A stretch of 64,000 bases of DNA from Hyphomicrobium sp. (GCA_016793445.1 JAEUME010000016.1:62001-126000), one strand, 5' to 3'. Counted from the first letter of the stretch, positions 35,837 to 44,489 are shown. A program made the numbers and translations. The notes: a model not told the origin generated them from the sequence alone.

Positions 35837-36580
35837 ATGAAGACACTTCATACATACCTTTCCGCGTCTTTGGCTTTGGCCGCGCTTGCAGTGTTGCCTT
35901 TGATGTTTGCGCTTTCCCCGTTGCGCGCGCAGGAAACCAGTACCGCGCCAGCGCCAGATTCGGCGGCAGCGAGCGATGTTGCCGCCCCATCCGGGAGTGA
36001 GGCCGCCGCTGGAAACAACAAGGATCCGGAGTGGCCATGCATTTCGCGCAAAGTCCTTGAAATCTCGCCCGCCCAGGTCTGGGATGGTCCGTCTCTCGAA
36101 GGTCTTCCCAACTGGCGGGACGACGACACCATTCGCAAGCTTTCCGAATACGTCGTCGCGCGCCGCATCCCTGAAGAGGATGTCGACAAAGCCATCAAAA
36201 AATATGCCGAGTCGCTCCCTGAGGCCGAGCGCGATCAGAAGCTCACGGTGCTGTTCTCGGGCGTGCTTTCGCGCATCAACGATGAGCGCAAGATCGTCAT
36301 TTCAGGCATCGAGCGCTTCCACAAGCGCCAGATGGCACGCTCCAAGGCGATCGAGAAGGAAGGAATTACACTTCCTGGCCAAGGCGAACCGTTGCCCGAG
36401 AACCCGATGCCGGCTGAGGACATCGACCATCTCACTCCCGAGGAAGAGAAATACAAATGGGAGGTTCGCGTTTTCCAGGAACGCCAGCAGAATATCCCGA
36501 TTGCATGCGAGATCCCGCAACTCATCGAAGAGCGCGCAGGCCTCGTGGCACGCAGCATTCGTGCTCTGATGAAAAGCTAG
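35837..36580 (+). CDS. Exported protein of the quinoprotein-linked transport operon
   Basis: A 247-residue exported protein with a signal peptide (about 1-31, ending LRAQ), a low-complexity Ala/Ser linker, then EWPCISRKVLEISPAQVWDG and a helical, charged region with PIACEIPQLIEERAGL. Two conserved-looking Cys are present. I recognise it only as a hypothetical family of these clusters. ATG at 35837 was used. TTG at 35822 overlaps the permease stop and is also possible. Last gene of the rightward operon. Confidence 0.72.
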   Translation: MKTLHTYLSASLALAALAVLPLMFALSPLRAQETSTAPAPDSAAASDVAAPSGSEAAAGNNKDPEWPCISRKVLEISPAQVWDGPSLEGLPNWRDDDTIRKLSEYVVARRIPEEDVDKAIKKYAESLPEAERDQKLTVLFSGVLSRINDERKIVISGIERFHKRQMARSKAIEKEGITLPGQGEPLPENPMPAEDIDHLTPEEEKYKWEVRVFQERQQNIPIACEIPQLIEERAGLVARSIRALMKS

Positions 36581-36592
36581 AAAAGCTTGTCA

Positions 36593-36620
36593 TCCCGGCC
36601 GAGCGCAGCGAGCGCCGGGA
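36593..36620. repeat. Short palindromic repeat (REP-like)
   Basis: TCCCGGC and GCCGGGA arms flank CGAGCGCAGCGAGC. The motif, preceded by GTCA, is a common intergenic palindrome in alphaproteobacteria. It sits between the convergent transport operon and the CXXXCW gene. It lacks a T-run, so it is not a typical terminator. Confidence 0.6.
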
Positions 36621-36690
36621 ACCAGACGCATCGAACGGGACTCGCGGTTTGGAAATTCGCGCGTCATAAACATAAACTAAGTCGGCGCTG

Positions 36691-37290
36691 CTACTGCTCT
36701 TGAGGCACCGGTGTGATCTGCGCCACCGGCAGACCGACTTCCTGCCAGCCGTCCGTTCCGTCGGGATACCACATCACATTGCTGTAGCCGTATGTCAGAG
36801 CGCGCTTGGCTGCATTCCAGCTCATCCAGCAATCGCGCAAGCAATAAAAGACAACCGCCCTGGATTTGTCGCCCCCAGTCAGCTTCTCGAGATTCTTCTT
36901 GAAATAGCCCTCGATCTCCGCCGAGATCACGCCGTAGCCGACGTTCGCGAGCCACGTGGCGTTCTCTATGGAATGATGGATAGGCTCACGCCAGAATGTG
37001 CCTTTCGGCAGGTTGGGCGGCTTTGGCGCGCGCGGATAAACGTCCACGAAAATCGCTTGCTTGTTCGTCCACAGCTCGCCGGCTTTTTCTGAGGTGAGCA
37101 CAGTTGCGCCCTTGAGCGTGGCAGGCACCGGCTTGCGATACTCGTCCATGCGGTAGCCGTCCGGCTCAGGCGGACGTTCGGCGTCGGCAGGCGGCGCGGG
37201 TCCGACATCAACATGTTCTGCGCGCCCATCAGCGCATGGCCACAGCGCCAGCAGCGCGGCAATCGCAATGACGGCGCGAGCAGTTCTCAT
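36691..37290 (-). CDS. PQQ-dependent catabolism-associated CXXXCW motif protein (rhodanese-like)
   Basis: A 199-residue exported protein with a signal peptide (about 1-24). The C-terminal half is rhodanese-like: KQAIFVDVYPRAPKPPNLPKG and RAVVFYCLRDCWMSWNAAKR, where C-X3-C-W sits at the position of the rhodanese active loop. Then come YGYSNVMWYPDGTDGWQ. The family co-occurs with PQQ dehydrogenases and their transport system, and a redox or sulfur-carrier role has been suggested. It is in its own leftward unit, downstream of the xoxJ terminator. Confidence 0.87.
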   Translation of the reverse strand: MRTARAVIAIAALLALWPCADGRAEHVDVGPAPPADAERPPEPDGYRMDEYRKPVPATLKGATVLTSEKAGELWTNKQAIFVDVYPRAPKPPNLPKGTFWREPIHHSIENATWLANVGYGVISAEIEGYFKKNLEKLTGGDKSRAVVFYCLRDCWMSWNAAKRALTYGYSNVMWYPDGTDGWQEVGLPVAQITPVPQEQ

Positions 37291-37373
37291 GAAGGTTCCC
37301 TCTTGGTCTCTGGGACCGCGTCAGGCACGGTTTTTTGCGCATTCCTGGCTGCGCAGGGTGCGAGCCCTGATAC

Positions 37374-37407
37374 AAAAAAACAGCGCCGCCGTCGAGCGGG
37401 GCGCTGT
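37374..37407 (-). terminator. Rho-independent terminator after xoxJ
   Basis: On the minus strand ACAGCGCC pairs with GGCGCTGT around CCGCTCGACGGC, followed by a run of seven T. It begins 30 bases after the xoxJ stop, so it should end xoxJ transcription before the CXXXCW gene. Confidence 0.85.
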
Positions 37408-37436
37408 CGTTTCAGCGAACTTACACCTGGCGGCAG

Positions 37437-38375
37437 TTAATGCGCTGCGGCCGGTGCCTCGGCTTTTTTCTCCTCGGGCGCGGTCGTGGGGGTGTCGGCC
37501 TTCTTCTCTCCACTGGAGGAGGTTGCCGTACGCGGTTCGGTCAGCAACTCCATCTTGGTATCGTCATCGACGAGCAACGGAACGCCGTAGTCGAAGAGTA
37601 TCTTGTCGATATCGCCTTGGCGTCTGGCAATGATCTCATTGAGCTGGCGCTTCCACGCGTCATCGCCCTGGCGCACGCCCATGGTGATGCGGAAAGCGAT
37701 CTTACCCCCTCCCTCTTCCTTCAGCAGCGGAACGACCTCGAGCTTCTCACCGCCGCGCGATGCCCAATAGGCCGCGATGGGACCCCAGTGCACGCCCGCT
37801 GCAATCTCACCGGAACGGATATCGTTCATCATGCGCTCAGCGGGATTGTCGTAGCGGCGGTCAACCATCATCGGATAGCCGTGCACGTTGCCCATAAGGC
37901 CGTACTTGGCGACGTAGTTGCCGCCGGGGGAGCCCTGGATCACGCCGATGCGCTGGCCCTTGAGGCGCGGATCGGCAAGCGTGTCGATGCCGTCCAGGCC
38001 CGTACCCTTCTTGTAAATGAGCGCAGACGTAGAACGATAGATTGCGTTGGTGTTGAGGACCAGCTCATCGCCCTGTCCCCAGCCAATCACCAGGTCGCAC
38101 CGCTTGCGCGCCAATGTCATGCGGATGAAACCGACCGCCTTTGGAAACCAGGTGTAGACGACCGGGATCTTCAGCTCCTCCCCGATCAACTCCGCGATCT
38201 TATTTTCGAAGCCCTCTCCCTTTTCGTTGGAGAACGGAAGGTCTGCGGGATCGGCGCATACACGAAGTTGCTTCCGATTGACGAGGTCGGCCCTGGGCGC
38301 TTCCGCAGCAATGGCGCCAACGAACCATCCCAGGCTGAGAAGCCCGGCAACTGCTGCAACAACGGTCTTTGACAC
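37437..38375 (-). CDS. xoxJ: Quinoprotein dehydrogenase-associated periplasmic binding protein XoxJ
   Basis: A 312-residue solute-binding-like protein. Signal peptide about 1-24, then LRVCADPADLPFSNEKGEGF, VGFIRMTLARKRCDLVIGWG and GDIDKILFDYGVPLL, and a Lys/Ala/Pro-rich tail. It belongs to the MxaJ/XoxJ family that accompanies methanol dehydrogenases and is thought to help mature or activate XoxF rather than import a solute. GTG at 38375 puts the signal peptide at the N-terminus. An in-frame GTG at 38414 is an alternative. It lies downstream of xoxG, separated by a terminator. Confidence 0.9.
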   Translation of the reverse strand: MSKTVVAAVAGLLSLGWFVGAIAAEAPRADLVNRKQLRVCADPADLPFSNEKGEGFENKIAELIGEELKIPVVYTWFPKAVGFIRMTLARKRCDLVIGWGQGDELVLNTNAIYRSTSALIYKKGTGLDGIDTLADPRLKGQRIGVIQGSPGGNYVAKYGLMGNVHGYPMMVDRRYDNPAERMMNDIRSGEIAAGVHWGPIAAYWASRGGEKLEVVPLLKEEGGGKIAFRITMGVRQGDDAWKRQLNEIIARRQGDIDKILFDYGVPLLVDDDTKMELLTEPRTATSSSGEKKADTPTTAPEEKKAEAPAAAH

Positions 38376-38564
38376 GACAATGAAACCCTTATGTTGAATA
38401 GGTAGCGTTTGCACGTTGGACGCTCTGGCCCGGTGTTCGATCGACGACCCGCATAGCCGCGCCAGCGCGCTCCTCCAGATCGGGATATTTTCCTCATAAT
38501 ACGGCCTCGAGCCGCATACGGGTCATGACGATCGCGTTATCGCCAGCGCATTCTTCGTGAACGC

Positions 38565-38605
38565 AAAAACGCCCAGGGTCGTTTCCGACTCCCGGGCGTT
38601 TTTTT
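38565..38605. terminator. Bidirectional terminator between xoxG and xoxJ
   Basis: AAAAACGCCC (38565-38574) pairs perfectly with GGGCGTTTTT (38594-38603). Both strands end in T-runs, so it can work in either direction. It lies about 15 bases downstream of the xoxG stop and should separate xoxG from xoxJ transcription. Confidence 0.85.
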
Positions 38606-38619
38606 CTATTTGTGGGGCC

Positions 38620-39189
38620 TTATTCGCCGAAGCACTCGGCCGCAGTCTTTTTGGTCTCAGGCGAGATGTCCTCGCGGCCGGCTGGCCGGCCAGCCGGCAT
38701 GCCAGTCGTGGGCTCCTTCATGTTCTGGCTGCGCGCCTTGATGTAGGTGAAGATGTCGTCGATGTAGCACATGACGTTACGGTCCTCGCCGAATGCAGGC
38801 ATGACGTATTTCGTGCCACCGCGATCTGCGATACGGCCGGAAGCGACGACCTGCATGAAGGTGCCGTAATCCATCGTCTCCAGCGACTCCCCAAGAGACG
38901 GCGCGAACGTGCTGCCCAAGGCATTCGGCCCATGGCAAACATGGCAGGCATCATGGTAGCGGCGGAAGCCGTTCCAGGTGGCCCAGTCAACCTTATAATC
39001 CTTAGTCACGACCGGAGCCGGATTTTCTTCCTTGTCCCTGTAACGACCGTCCTTGAATTCCAGACCCAGTTCTTTGGCCCTGGCCTGGACCTCCTGGTTG
39101 TCATCAGCAATCGCTTGGAAGCTCAGTGCGGAGCAGGCTAGACCTGCGACCGCTAATGTGATGCCAAACTTGTTCACGCGTTTCCTCAT
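38620..39189 (-). CDS. xoxG: Cytochrome c XoxG, electron acceptor of XoxF
   Basis: A 189-residue periplasmic class I c-type cytochrome that takes electrons from XoxF. Signal peptide about 1-28 (ending QAIA). The haem site is CHVCH (Cys82, Cys85, His86) and a likely axial Met is in YVMPAFGE (Met130). Two extra Cys (141 and 186) give the four-cysteine pattern seen in the methanol-metabolism-related cytochrome family. A disulfide between them is possible. It lies downstream of xoxF, with a terminator between the two genes, so it may be partly expressed from its own promoter. Confidence 0.93.
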   Translation of the reverse strand: MRKRVNKFGITLAVAGLACSALSFQAIADDNQEVQARAKELGLEFKDGRYRDKEENPAPVVTKDYKVDWATWNGFRRYHDACHVCHGPNALGSTFAPSLGESLETMDYGTFMQVVASGRIADRGGTKYVMPAFGEDRNVMCYIDDIFTYIKARSQNMKEPTTGMPAGRPAGREDISPETKKTAAECFGE

Positions 39190-39341
39190 CGTTTTTTGGA
39201 ATGTATTTGGACGCCGATTGATCTACGACATAAGGCGCGATTTTAAGCCGCGACAAGAGTCCGCAGGATGTTTTTTGATTGTTTCTTGCCTGTAAACACG
39301 GGCGCGGTTCACGAACACACACGCCTTCGATCCTCACCTAC

Positions 39342-39378
39342 AAAAAAGAACCGGCGCAGGTTCCCCCGCGCCGGTTCC
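39342..39378 (-). terminator. Rho-independent terminator after xoxF
   Basis: On the minus strand GAACCGGCGC pairs with GCGCCGGTTC (39348-39377), followed by six T. It starts 20 bases downstream of the xoxF stop. It should end or attenuate xoxF transcripts before xoxG. Confidence 0.9.
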
Positions 39379-39397
39379 TTAAGTCCCTCGCTGCGAT

Positions 39398-41218
39398 TTA
39401 GGGCAGCGTGAAGACAGTGAGCGAGCCGCCGAGGCGGGTGTAGTTCGACAGGCCAGCGTAGCCACCGACTGCGCCCAGACCATCGGTCGGGTTCGTCAGA
39501 CCAGCTGCCAGACCGATGCCGGCCCAACCGCCAACGCCCGAGAAGACGCCGACGTGCTGCTTGCCCTTGTGCTCGTAGGTGAACACGTTGCCGATGATGC
39601 CCGACGGAGTCTTGAACTTGAAGAGCTCCTTGCCATCCTTCTGGTCAACGGCTTTCAGGTAGCCTTCCAGCGTACCGTAGAAAGCAACGCCGCCAGCGGT
39701 TGTCAGAGCACCCGACCAGACCGAGAACTGCTCAGGCTTCGACCAGACGATCTTACCGGTAGCACCGTCCCAAGCGATGAAGTTACCCATACCGCCGTGA
39801 GAATCGGGAGCCGGGAACATGGACAGCGTGGCGCCGACGTAGGGCTGACCAGCCGTGTACGAAACCTTGAAGGGCTCGTAGTCCATGCAGACGTGGTTCG
39901 TCGGAACGTAGAACAGACCAGTCTTCTCCGAGAATGAAGCAGGCTGCTGATCCTTCGAGCCGAGAGCCGCAGGGCAGATGCCCTTCGTGTTCACGTCTTG
40001 ACCGTTGAGGAACGTCGAGTACTTGGCGACGACCTGCGGACGGCCGTACTGGGGATCCTTGGGATCCATGACGACGTGCGTGGCCCAGTTGACCTTCGGA
40101 TCGTACTTCTCGGCAACCAGGAGTTCGCCCGTAGCGCGATCCCAGGTGTACCCGAAGCCGTTACGATCGAAGTGCACGGCAACCTTGCGGTCCTTGCCAC
40201 CGATCTTCAGCGTAGCGAGGATCGGCTCGTTGATGCCGTCATAGTCCCACTCGTCGAACGGGGTCATCTGGTAAGCCCATGCCGCCATACCCGTGTCGGG
40301 GTTACGAGCGAACATGGTCATCGACCACTTCTGGTCGATCTGCTTGCCATCGGGTCCCGCGCGCTGAGCCGGGTTCCAGGTCGAGGGATTGCCGGTACCA
40401 TAGTAGAACAGGTTCAGCTCAGGATCCCAGGCCGTGTAGCCCCAAATCGAGCCGCCGCCGTTCTTCCACTGGTCGCCGTTCCAGGTCTTGAGCGAGGAGT
40501 CCTTGCCGACCGGCTTGCCGAGCGACATGGTCTTCTCGGGGTCGACCAGAATTTCCTCATCCGGACCCATCGAGTAGGCGCGCCACACGCGCTTGCCGGT
40601 GTTCAGGTCATAGGCGGTGAGGAAGCAGCGAACGCCGAACTCAGCGCCCGAAACACCGATTATAACCTTGTCCTTGACGATGGTGGGCGCCTGCGTGCCC
40701 GTCTCGCCCTTCTTGGGGTCAGCGTTGACGGACTTCCACAGCTCCTTGCCGGTCTTCGCGTCGATGGCGACGAGAGCGGTGTCGGCCTGATGAAGGAGGA
40801 TCTTGCCTTCAGCGTACTGCACGCCACGGTTGACCGTGTCGCAGCACATGACGGGGATAACCGACGGGTCCTGCTTCGGGCTGTACTGCCAGATGATCTT
40901 GTTTTCGTCGTCCAGATTCAACGCGTAAACGTTGTTCGGGAACGCCGTGTGGAGATACATCGTATTGCCGATTACGAGCGGCGAACCTTCGTGACCACGA
41001 AGTACGCCCGTAGAGAACGTCCAGGCCACCTTGAGGCTGCCAACGTTGGCAGTGGTGATCTGGTCAAGCTTCGAGTAGCGAGTACCCGCGTAATTGCCAG
41101 ACTGCTGAGCCCAGTTCTTAGGATCTTGAGAGAGCTTCAACGAGTCTTCATTCGCCCATGTGGGCGCCGTGTAGGCAACAGATGCGAGTAATCCGCATGC
41201 GATTGCACTTTTGCGCAT
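39398..41218 (-). CDS. xoxF: Lanthanide-dependent methanol dehydrogenase XoxF
   Basis: Periplasmic PQQ quinoprotein oxidising methanol. Signal peptide about 1-22 (cleaved before NEDSL). Adjacent disulfide Cys125-Cys126 (VMCCDT), metal ligands Glu193 in GAEFG and Asn277 in GTGNPS, catalytic Asp325 in [12 protein letters not shown]. The extra Asp327 (Asp-Tyr-Asp) marks the lanthanide-using XoxF type, since calcium MxaF enzymes have Ala there. Trp-rich propeller repeats fill the rest, and 606 residues is normal. RBS GGAGG lies seven bases before the ATG. xoxG and xoxJ follow. No mxaF is in the window. Confidence 0.97.
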   Translation of the reverse strand: MRKSAIACGLLASVAYTAPTWANEDSLKLSQDPKNWAQQSGNYAGTRYSKLDQITTANVGSLKVAWTFSTGVLRGHEGSPLVIGNTMYLHTAFPNNVYALNLDDENKIIWQYSPKQDPSVIPVMCCDTVNRGVQYAEGKILLHQADTALVAIDAKTGKELWKSVNADPKKGETGTQAPTIVKDKVIIGVSGAEFGVRCFLTAYDLNTGKRVWRAYSMGPDEEILVDPEKTMSLGKPVGKDSSLKTWNGDQWKNGGGSIWGYTAWDPELNLFYYGTGNPSTWNPAQRAGPDGKQIDQKWSMTMFARNPDTGMAAWAYQMTPFDEWDYDGINEPILATLKIGGKDRKVAVHFDRNGFGYTWDRATGELLVAEKYDPKVNWATHVVMDPKDPQYGRPQVVAKYSTFLNGQDVNTKGICPAALGSKDQQPASFSEKTGLFYVPTNHVCMDYEPFKVSYTAGQPYVGATLSMFPAPDSHGGMGNFIAWDGATGKIVWSKPEQFSVWSGALTTAGGVAFYGTLEGYLKAVDQKDGKELFKFKTPSGIIGNVFTYEHKGKQHVGVFSGVGGWAGIGLAAGLTNPTDGLGAVGGYAGLSNYTRLGGSLTVFTLP

Positions 41219-41680
41219 CGCGCTTCCTCCATTTTTGAGAATCTTGCCACGCTTGCAAGTGGTTCCGGGGTCCGCTTTTCACCCATCCCCATGGCGGCGG
41301 CCTGCAATGGGACTTTTTCTCCCTATTTGCAGAACACGCCAGCTATCCGGGGCGTTCACACGTTCGTGTGAGGTTCGAGAGGCCTCGTTACCCGGGCGCA
41401 TCTAGGCACTTTTTTTTCCCGCCTGCAACAACGTCGCAGGCAAACTTTCTAATCGAACCGATTAGGACAATACCACTGACCTAAAAAACCCCAGAAAACA
41501 CCGGCTTCTTTTGCGTTGCAATAAAATTGGTGCAGCGCACGGCTAGTTGATACGAAAGTCCCATGAGGGCCAGTTCGATCACAAGTCGATCGCGATTCCG
41601 TGATCGGACGGCGGCCGGGGGAACTTTAAGAAAAGATGAGCGCCAATAGAGCGACCTGCTCGTAATGGGATGAATAAAAA
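41219..41680. promoter_or_regulatory. Divergent xoxF / metallohydrolase regulatory region
   Basis: A 462-base region without a gene, between the divergent xoxF and zinc metallohydrolase starts. It has the strong xoxF ribosome site (GGAGG at its left edge), a 17-base palindrome at 41449-41465, a GCCTGC/GCAGGC hairpin near 41421-41441 and an AT-rich stretch at 41490-41530. Long control regions are expected for xoxF, whose expression is high and subject to the lanthanide switch. The precise promoters cannot be assigned. Confidence 0.6.
41449..41465. promoter_or_regulatory. Palindrome CTAATCG-N3-CGATTAG, candidate operator
   Basis: CTAATCG and CGATTAG form perfect 7-base arms with a 3-base spacer, about 230 bases upstream of the xoxF start and 216 bases upstream of the metallohydrolase start. 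This size suits a dimeric regulator. No known methanol regulator site is claimed. Confidence 0.5.
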
Positions 41681-42631
41681 ATGCCTAACGCTCTGACAAG
41701 AAAGCAATTTTTGAAAAGAACCGCGGCTTTGGCGGCGACCTCGTGGCTTCCGCGCATGTCCCGCGCCGAGGCCCGCAAACTCAGAATGATTGAAGTTGCA
41801 CCGGGACTTTTCGTTCATCAGGGCGTCCACGAACTCGTTTCCCCCGCCAACGCGGGAGATATTTCCAATCTGAGCCTAATTATCGGCAGGGACGCACTTG
41901 CCGTGGTCGATACAGGCGGCAGCGCCGCAATAGGACGGGGTTTCCTTGCGGCGATACGGGCCATCTCCGACAAACCCATCCGGTATGTGATCAACACGCA
42001 CATGCATCCCGACCACGTGTTCGGAAACGCGCCGTTCGTGGCCGAGAAAGCGACTTTCGTCGCACATCACAAAATGGCGCGCGGACTGGCGGCGCGTGCG
42101 GATACATATCTGAGGAACAATCTCCGTCTCATCGGAGAAGAAGCGTTCGCCGGCAGCGAGATCGTGCTGCCGACCGACCCCGTGAAAGAGCCTCGCGACA
42201 TCGACCTTGGAGAGCGCGTCATCACGCTGGTGCCGCGGCCCACCGCGCATACCGACAACGATCTGACGATCCTTGACAAGTCGACCGGCACGCTGATCGC
42301 CGGCGATCTTCTGTTCTCTGGACACATCCCCACGCTCGACGGCTCGATCGTCGGCTGGCTGGCGCTGATCGAGGTCCTGCGCAAAGAGGAAGCCGCGCGT
42401 GTTGTGCCGGGTCACGGCCCGGCGAGTATGTCGTGGCCCGACAGTCTCGATCCTATGGAACGCTACCTCCGGAGTATCGCCGACGACGTCCGCACCATGA
42501 TAAAAGAAAATAAAACTCTGACCGAGGCGACCAAGACGGCAGGTGCCTCGGAGAAGGATAAGTGGCTGTTGGCGGACGAGTTCCATGTGCGCAACGTCAC
42601 GGCTGCTTTTGCAGAATTGGAATGGGAATGA
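41681..42631 (+). CDS. Quinoprotein relay system zinc metallohydrolase (MBL fold)
   Basis: A 316-residue exported metallo-beta-lactamase-fold hydrolase. The N-terminus (LTRKQFLKRTAALAATSWLP) looks like a signal sequence, possibly Tat-like. The metal site is THMHPDHVFGN (HxHxDH). PTAHTDNDL, AGDLLFSGH and VPGHGP supply the further ligands. The family is known from genomic association with PQQ dehydrogenases and SoxYZ-like carriers, and the substrate is not established. It starts a rightward operon with two SoxYZ-like carriers, divergent from xoxF. Confidence 0.88.
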   Translation: MPNALTRKQFLKRTAALAATSWLPRMSRAEARKLRMIEVAPGLFVHQGVHELVSPANAGDISNLSLIIGRDALAVVDTGGSAAIGRGFLAAIRAISDKPIRYVINTHMHPDHVFGNAPFVAEKATFVAHHKMARGLAARADTYLRNNLRLIGEEAFAGSEIVLPTDPVKEPRDIDLGERVITLVPRPTAHTDNDLTILDKSTGTLIAGDLLFSGHIPTLDGSIVGWLALIEVLRKEEAARVVPGHGPASMSWPDSLDPMERYLRSIADDVRTMIKENKTLTEATKTAGASEKDKWLLADEFHVRNVTAAFAELEWE

Positions 42632-42676
42632 TCGCACGGGCGTCGACCGGCCACGCCTGGAAAATCAAGGAAAAGA

Positions 42677-43531
42677 TTGAAAATGAAGCGATATTCTAGG
42701 AGCCCGGTGGCTGCCCTCGGAGCGGCGTTGGTGGCTTTGGCCCTGAGCATGGCGCCGGTGTTCGCACAAGATGACGAGGCGGCTCAACCGCCGGGCTGGG
42801 ATGGAATAAAGAAGGAATACTATGACGGCCGCGAGATCGAGGAGGTAAAGACGGGACTCGTCGTCGAGGCGCCCGACAAGGCGGATGATGCGGCCGTGGT
42901 CCCCGTCACCGTCTACATAAATTCCGATCTGGCGGATAATATCAAAACGCTGCGGGTCTTCATCGACAACAATCCAATGCCGCTCGTCGGCGCCTTCACG
43001 TTCGGACGGGCAGCCGGCATTGGCCCCAAAACGATCTCGACGCGCGTGCGCTTTGACAGCTTCTCCTATATTCGCGCCGTGATCGAAACCATGGACGGCA
43101 AGCTGCACATGGCCTCCCATTTCGTTCAAGCCGCAGGCGGTTGCTCGTCCTCTGCTCTGAAAGATGTGGCAACCGCGGCCGCCGGCGCTGGCCAGATGCT
43201 GGTCAAGAAGGTCTCCAAGGGGCAACGTTTTGCCTCCCAGCAGCACCAATCCATGGTGACCGCCGAAGCCCAGGTGATGCTGCGGCATCCGAATTTTTCC
43301 GGAATGCAGATGGATCCTGCAACGGGAAAGTACATTCCAGCGAAATACGTGCAGGAACTCGACGTCACGCGCTTGGGTGAACTGGTTTTCCATATGGAGG
43401 CCGGCATCTCCCTGTCGACCAACCCCAATATTCGCTTCACCTACGGTTCGGTAGAAAATGAAACCCTGGAGGCGAAGGCTTCGGACTCAGACGGCGCCAC
43501 GTTCAGCGCCACGTCCGCCAATAACTCCTGA
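42677..43531 (+). CDS. Quinoprotein dehydrogenase-associated SoxYZ-like carrier, copy 1
   Basis: A 284-residue exported protein fusing SoxY-like and SoxZ-like domains. Signal peptide about 1-30. The SoxY part (VPVTVYINSDLADNIKTLRV, IDNNPMPLVGAFTF) ends in a single Cys156 in AAGGCSSSA, equivalent to the sulfur-carrying GGCGG Cys of SoxY. The SoxZ part follows (VMLRHPNFSGMQMD, YVQELDVTR). In Sox systems the Cys carries intermediates between enzymes. The cargo here is unknown. TTG at 42677 has AAGGA five bases upstream and was preferred to ATG at 42683. Confidence 0.87.
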   Translation: MKMKRYSRSPVAALGAALVALALSMAPVFAQDDEAAQPPGWDGIKKEYYDGREIEEVKTGLVVEAPDKADDAAVVPVTVYINSDLADNIKTLRVFIDNNPMPLVGAFTFGRAAGIGPKTISTRVRFDSFSYIRAVIETMDGKLHMASHFVQAAGGCSSSALKDVATAAAGAGQMLVKKVSKGQRFASQQHQSMVTAEAQVMLRHPNFSGMQMDPATGKYIPAKYVQELDVTRLGELVFHMEAGISLSTNPNIRFTYGSVENETLEAKASDSDGATFSATSANNS

Positions 43532-43620
43532 GGGGATCTCGACAACAAGGGTCCTTGACGGAACAGGCCAAAAGGCAGCTAATTAGCCAAAGGGCTAATG
43601 CCTCGAAAGGATTCCTGATC

Positions 43621-44439
43621 ATGACCAACCGTACACGCCTTGGCGCGCTGTTAGCGGTTCTGATGTTGGCCTTCGCGCCGATCATGCCGGCGTATGCCGA
43701 GGGAGACGATCCTTGGCCAGGTATCGCCAAAGACCTGTTTGCGGACCGCACCTTTGAAGATACGACACAGATCGTCCTGGATGCTCCCTACCGGGCTGAA
43801 GATGCCGGCGTCGTTCCGATTTCCGTGAAGATCCCCGCCGAGCTTGCCGGGAAAGTTTCCAAGCTCACCCTCGTCATCGACAAGAATCCGATGCCAGTGG
43901 TTGCGACCTTCAGCTTCGGCGCTGCCGCCGGAACGGGAGACCGTGAGATCTCCACCCGCGTGCGCTTCGATATGTACTCCAACCTGCGCGCCATCGCTGA
44001 GACGACGGACGGCAAGCTGCTCATGGTGAGCCGCTTTGTGAAAGCCGCCGGCGGTTGCTCTGCCCCGGCGCAGAAGGACGCGGATCAGGCACTTGCCAGC
44101 CTCGGCAAGATGCAAGTGAAGATGCTGGGCGATGAGCAGTCCAGGGGCTCTTCAACGCCCATGAAGGAAGCCCAGCTGATGATCCGCCATCCCAATTATT
44201 CGGGGATGCAGATGAACCAACTGACGGGCTACTACATTCCGGCCAAGTACGTGCAGGAAATCGAAGTGAAGCGCGGCGAGGAACTCGTCTTCAAGATCGA
44301 CGCGGGCATCTCGTTGTCTGAGGATCCAAACATTCGCTTCACCTACGCAGCCGGTGCGGCCGGAGACAGCATTGATGTGACCGCTAAGGATTCAGACGGC
44401 AATGTTTTCACGGGACACGCGTCCGCGAAGAATTCCTGA
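43621..44439 (+). CDS. Quinoprotein dehydrogenase-associated SoxYZ-like carrier, copy 2
   Basis: A 272-residue homologue of the preceding gene. Signal peptide about 1-26. It shares IDKNPMPVVATFSFG, REISTRVRFDMYSNLRA, the Cys146 motif AAGGCSAPA and the SoxZ-like LMIRHPNYSGMQMN. Spacing between motifs matches copy 1, so this is a tandem duplication that has diverged mainly at the N-terminus and linker. ATG at 43621 begins the signal peptide. A terminator follows about 50 bases after the stop. Confidence 0.87.
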   Translation: MTNRTRLGALLAVLMLAFAPIMPAYAEGDDPWPGIAKDLFADRTFEDTTQIVLDAPYRAEDAGVVPISVKIPAELAGKVSKLTLVIDKNPMPVVATFSFGAAAGTGDREISTRVRFDMYSNLRAIAETTDGKLLMVSRFVKAAGGCSAPAQKDADQALASLGKMQVKMLGDEQSRGSSTPMKEAQLMIRHPNYSGMQMNQLTGYYIPAKYVQEIEVKRGEELVFKIDAGISLSEDPNIRFTYAAGAAGDSIDVTAKDSDGNVFTGHASAKNS

Positions 44440-44489
44440 CGCACCGGCCTGCACCGGCAAATGAGCCTGCCCGGTAAAACGCGGACATC

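Noticed and set aside
39998..41191. A 397-residue open frame antisense to xoxF
   Set aside because: xoxF is certain on the other strand. The antisense frame is an effect of strong codon bias and has no recognisable domain.
41421..41441. GCCTGC/GCAGGC hairpin as a terminator in the xoxF control region
   Set aside because: The T-run lies on the wrong side for either transcript, so it does not fit a terminator.
42677..44439. EF-hand-like DSDG segments in the SoxYZ-like C-termini as lanthanide sites
   Set aside because: Only the short SDSDGATF/KDSDGNVF is present. The 12-residue EF-hand ligand pattern is not complete, and it is a normal SoxZ strand end.
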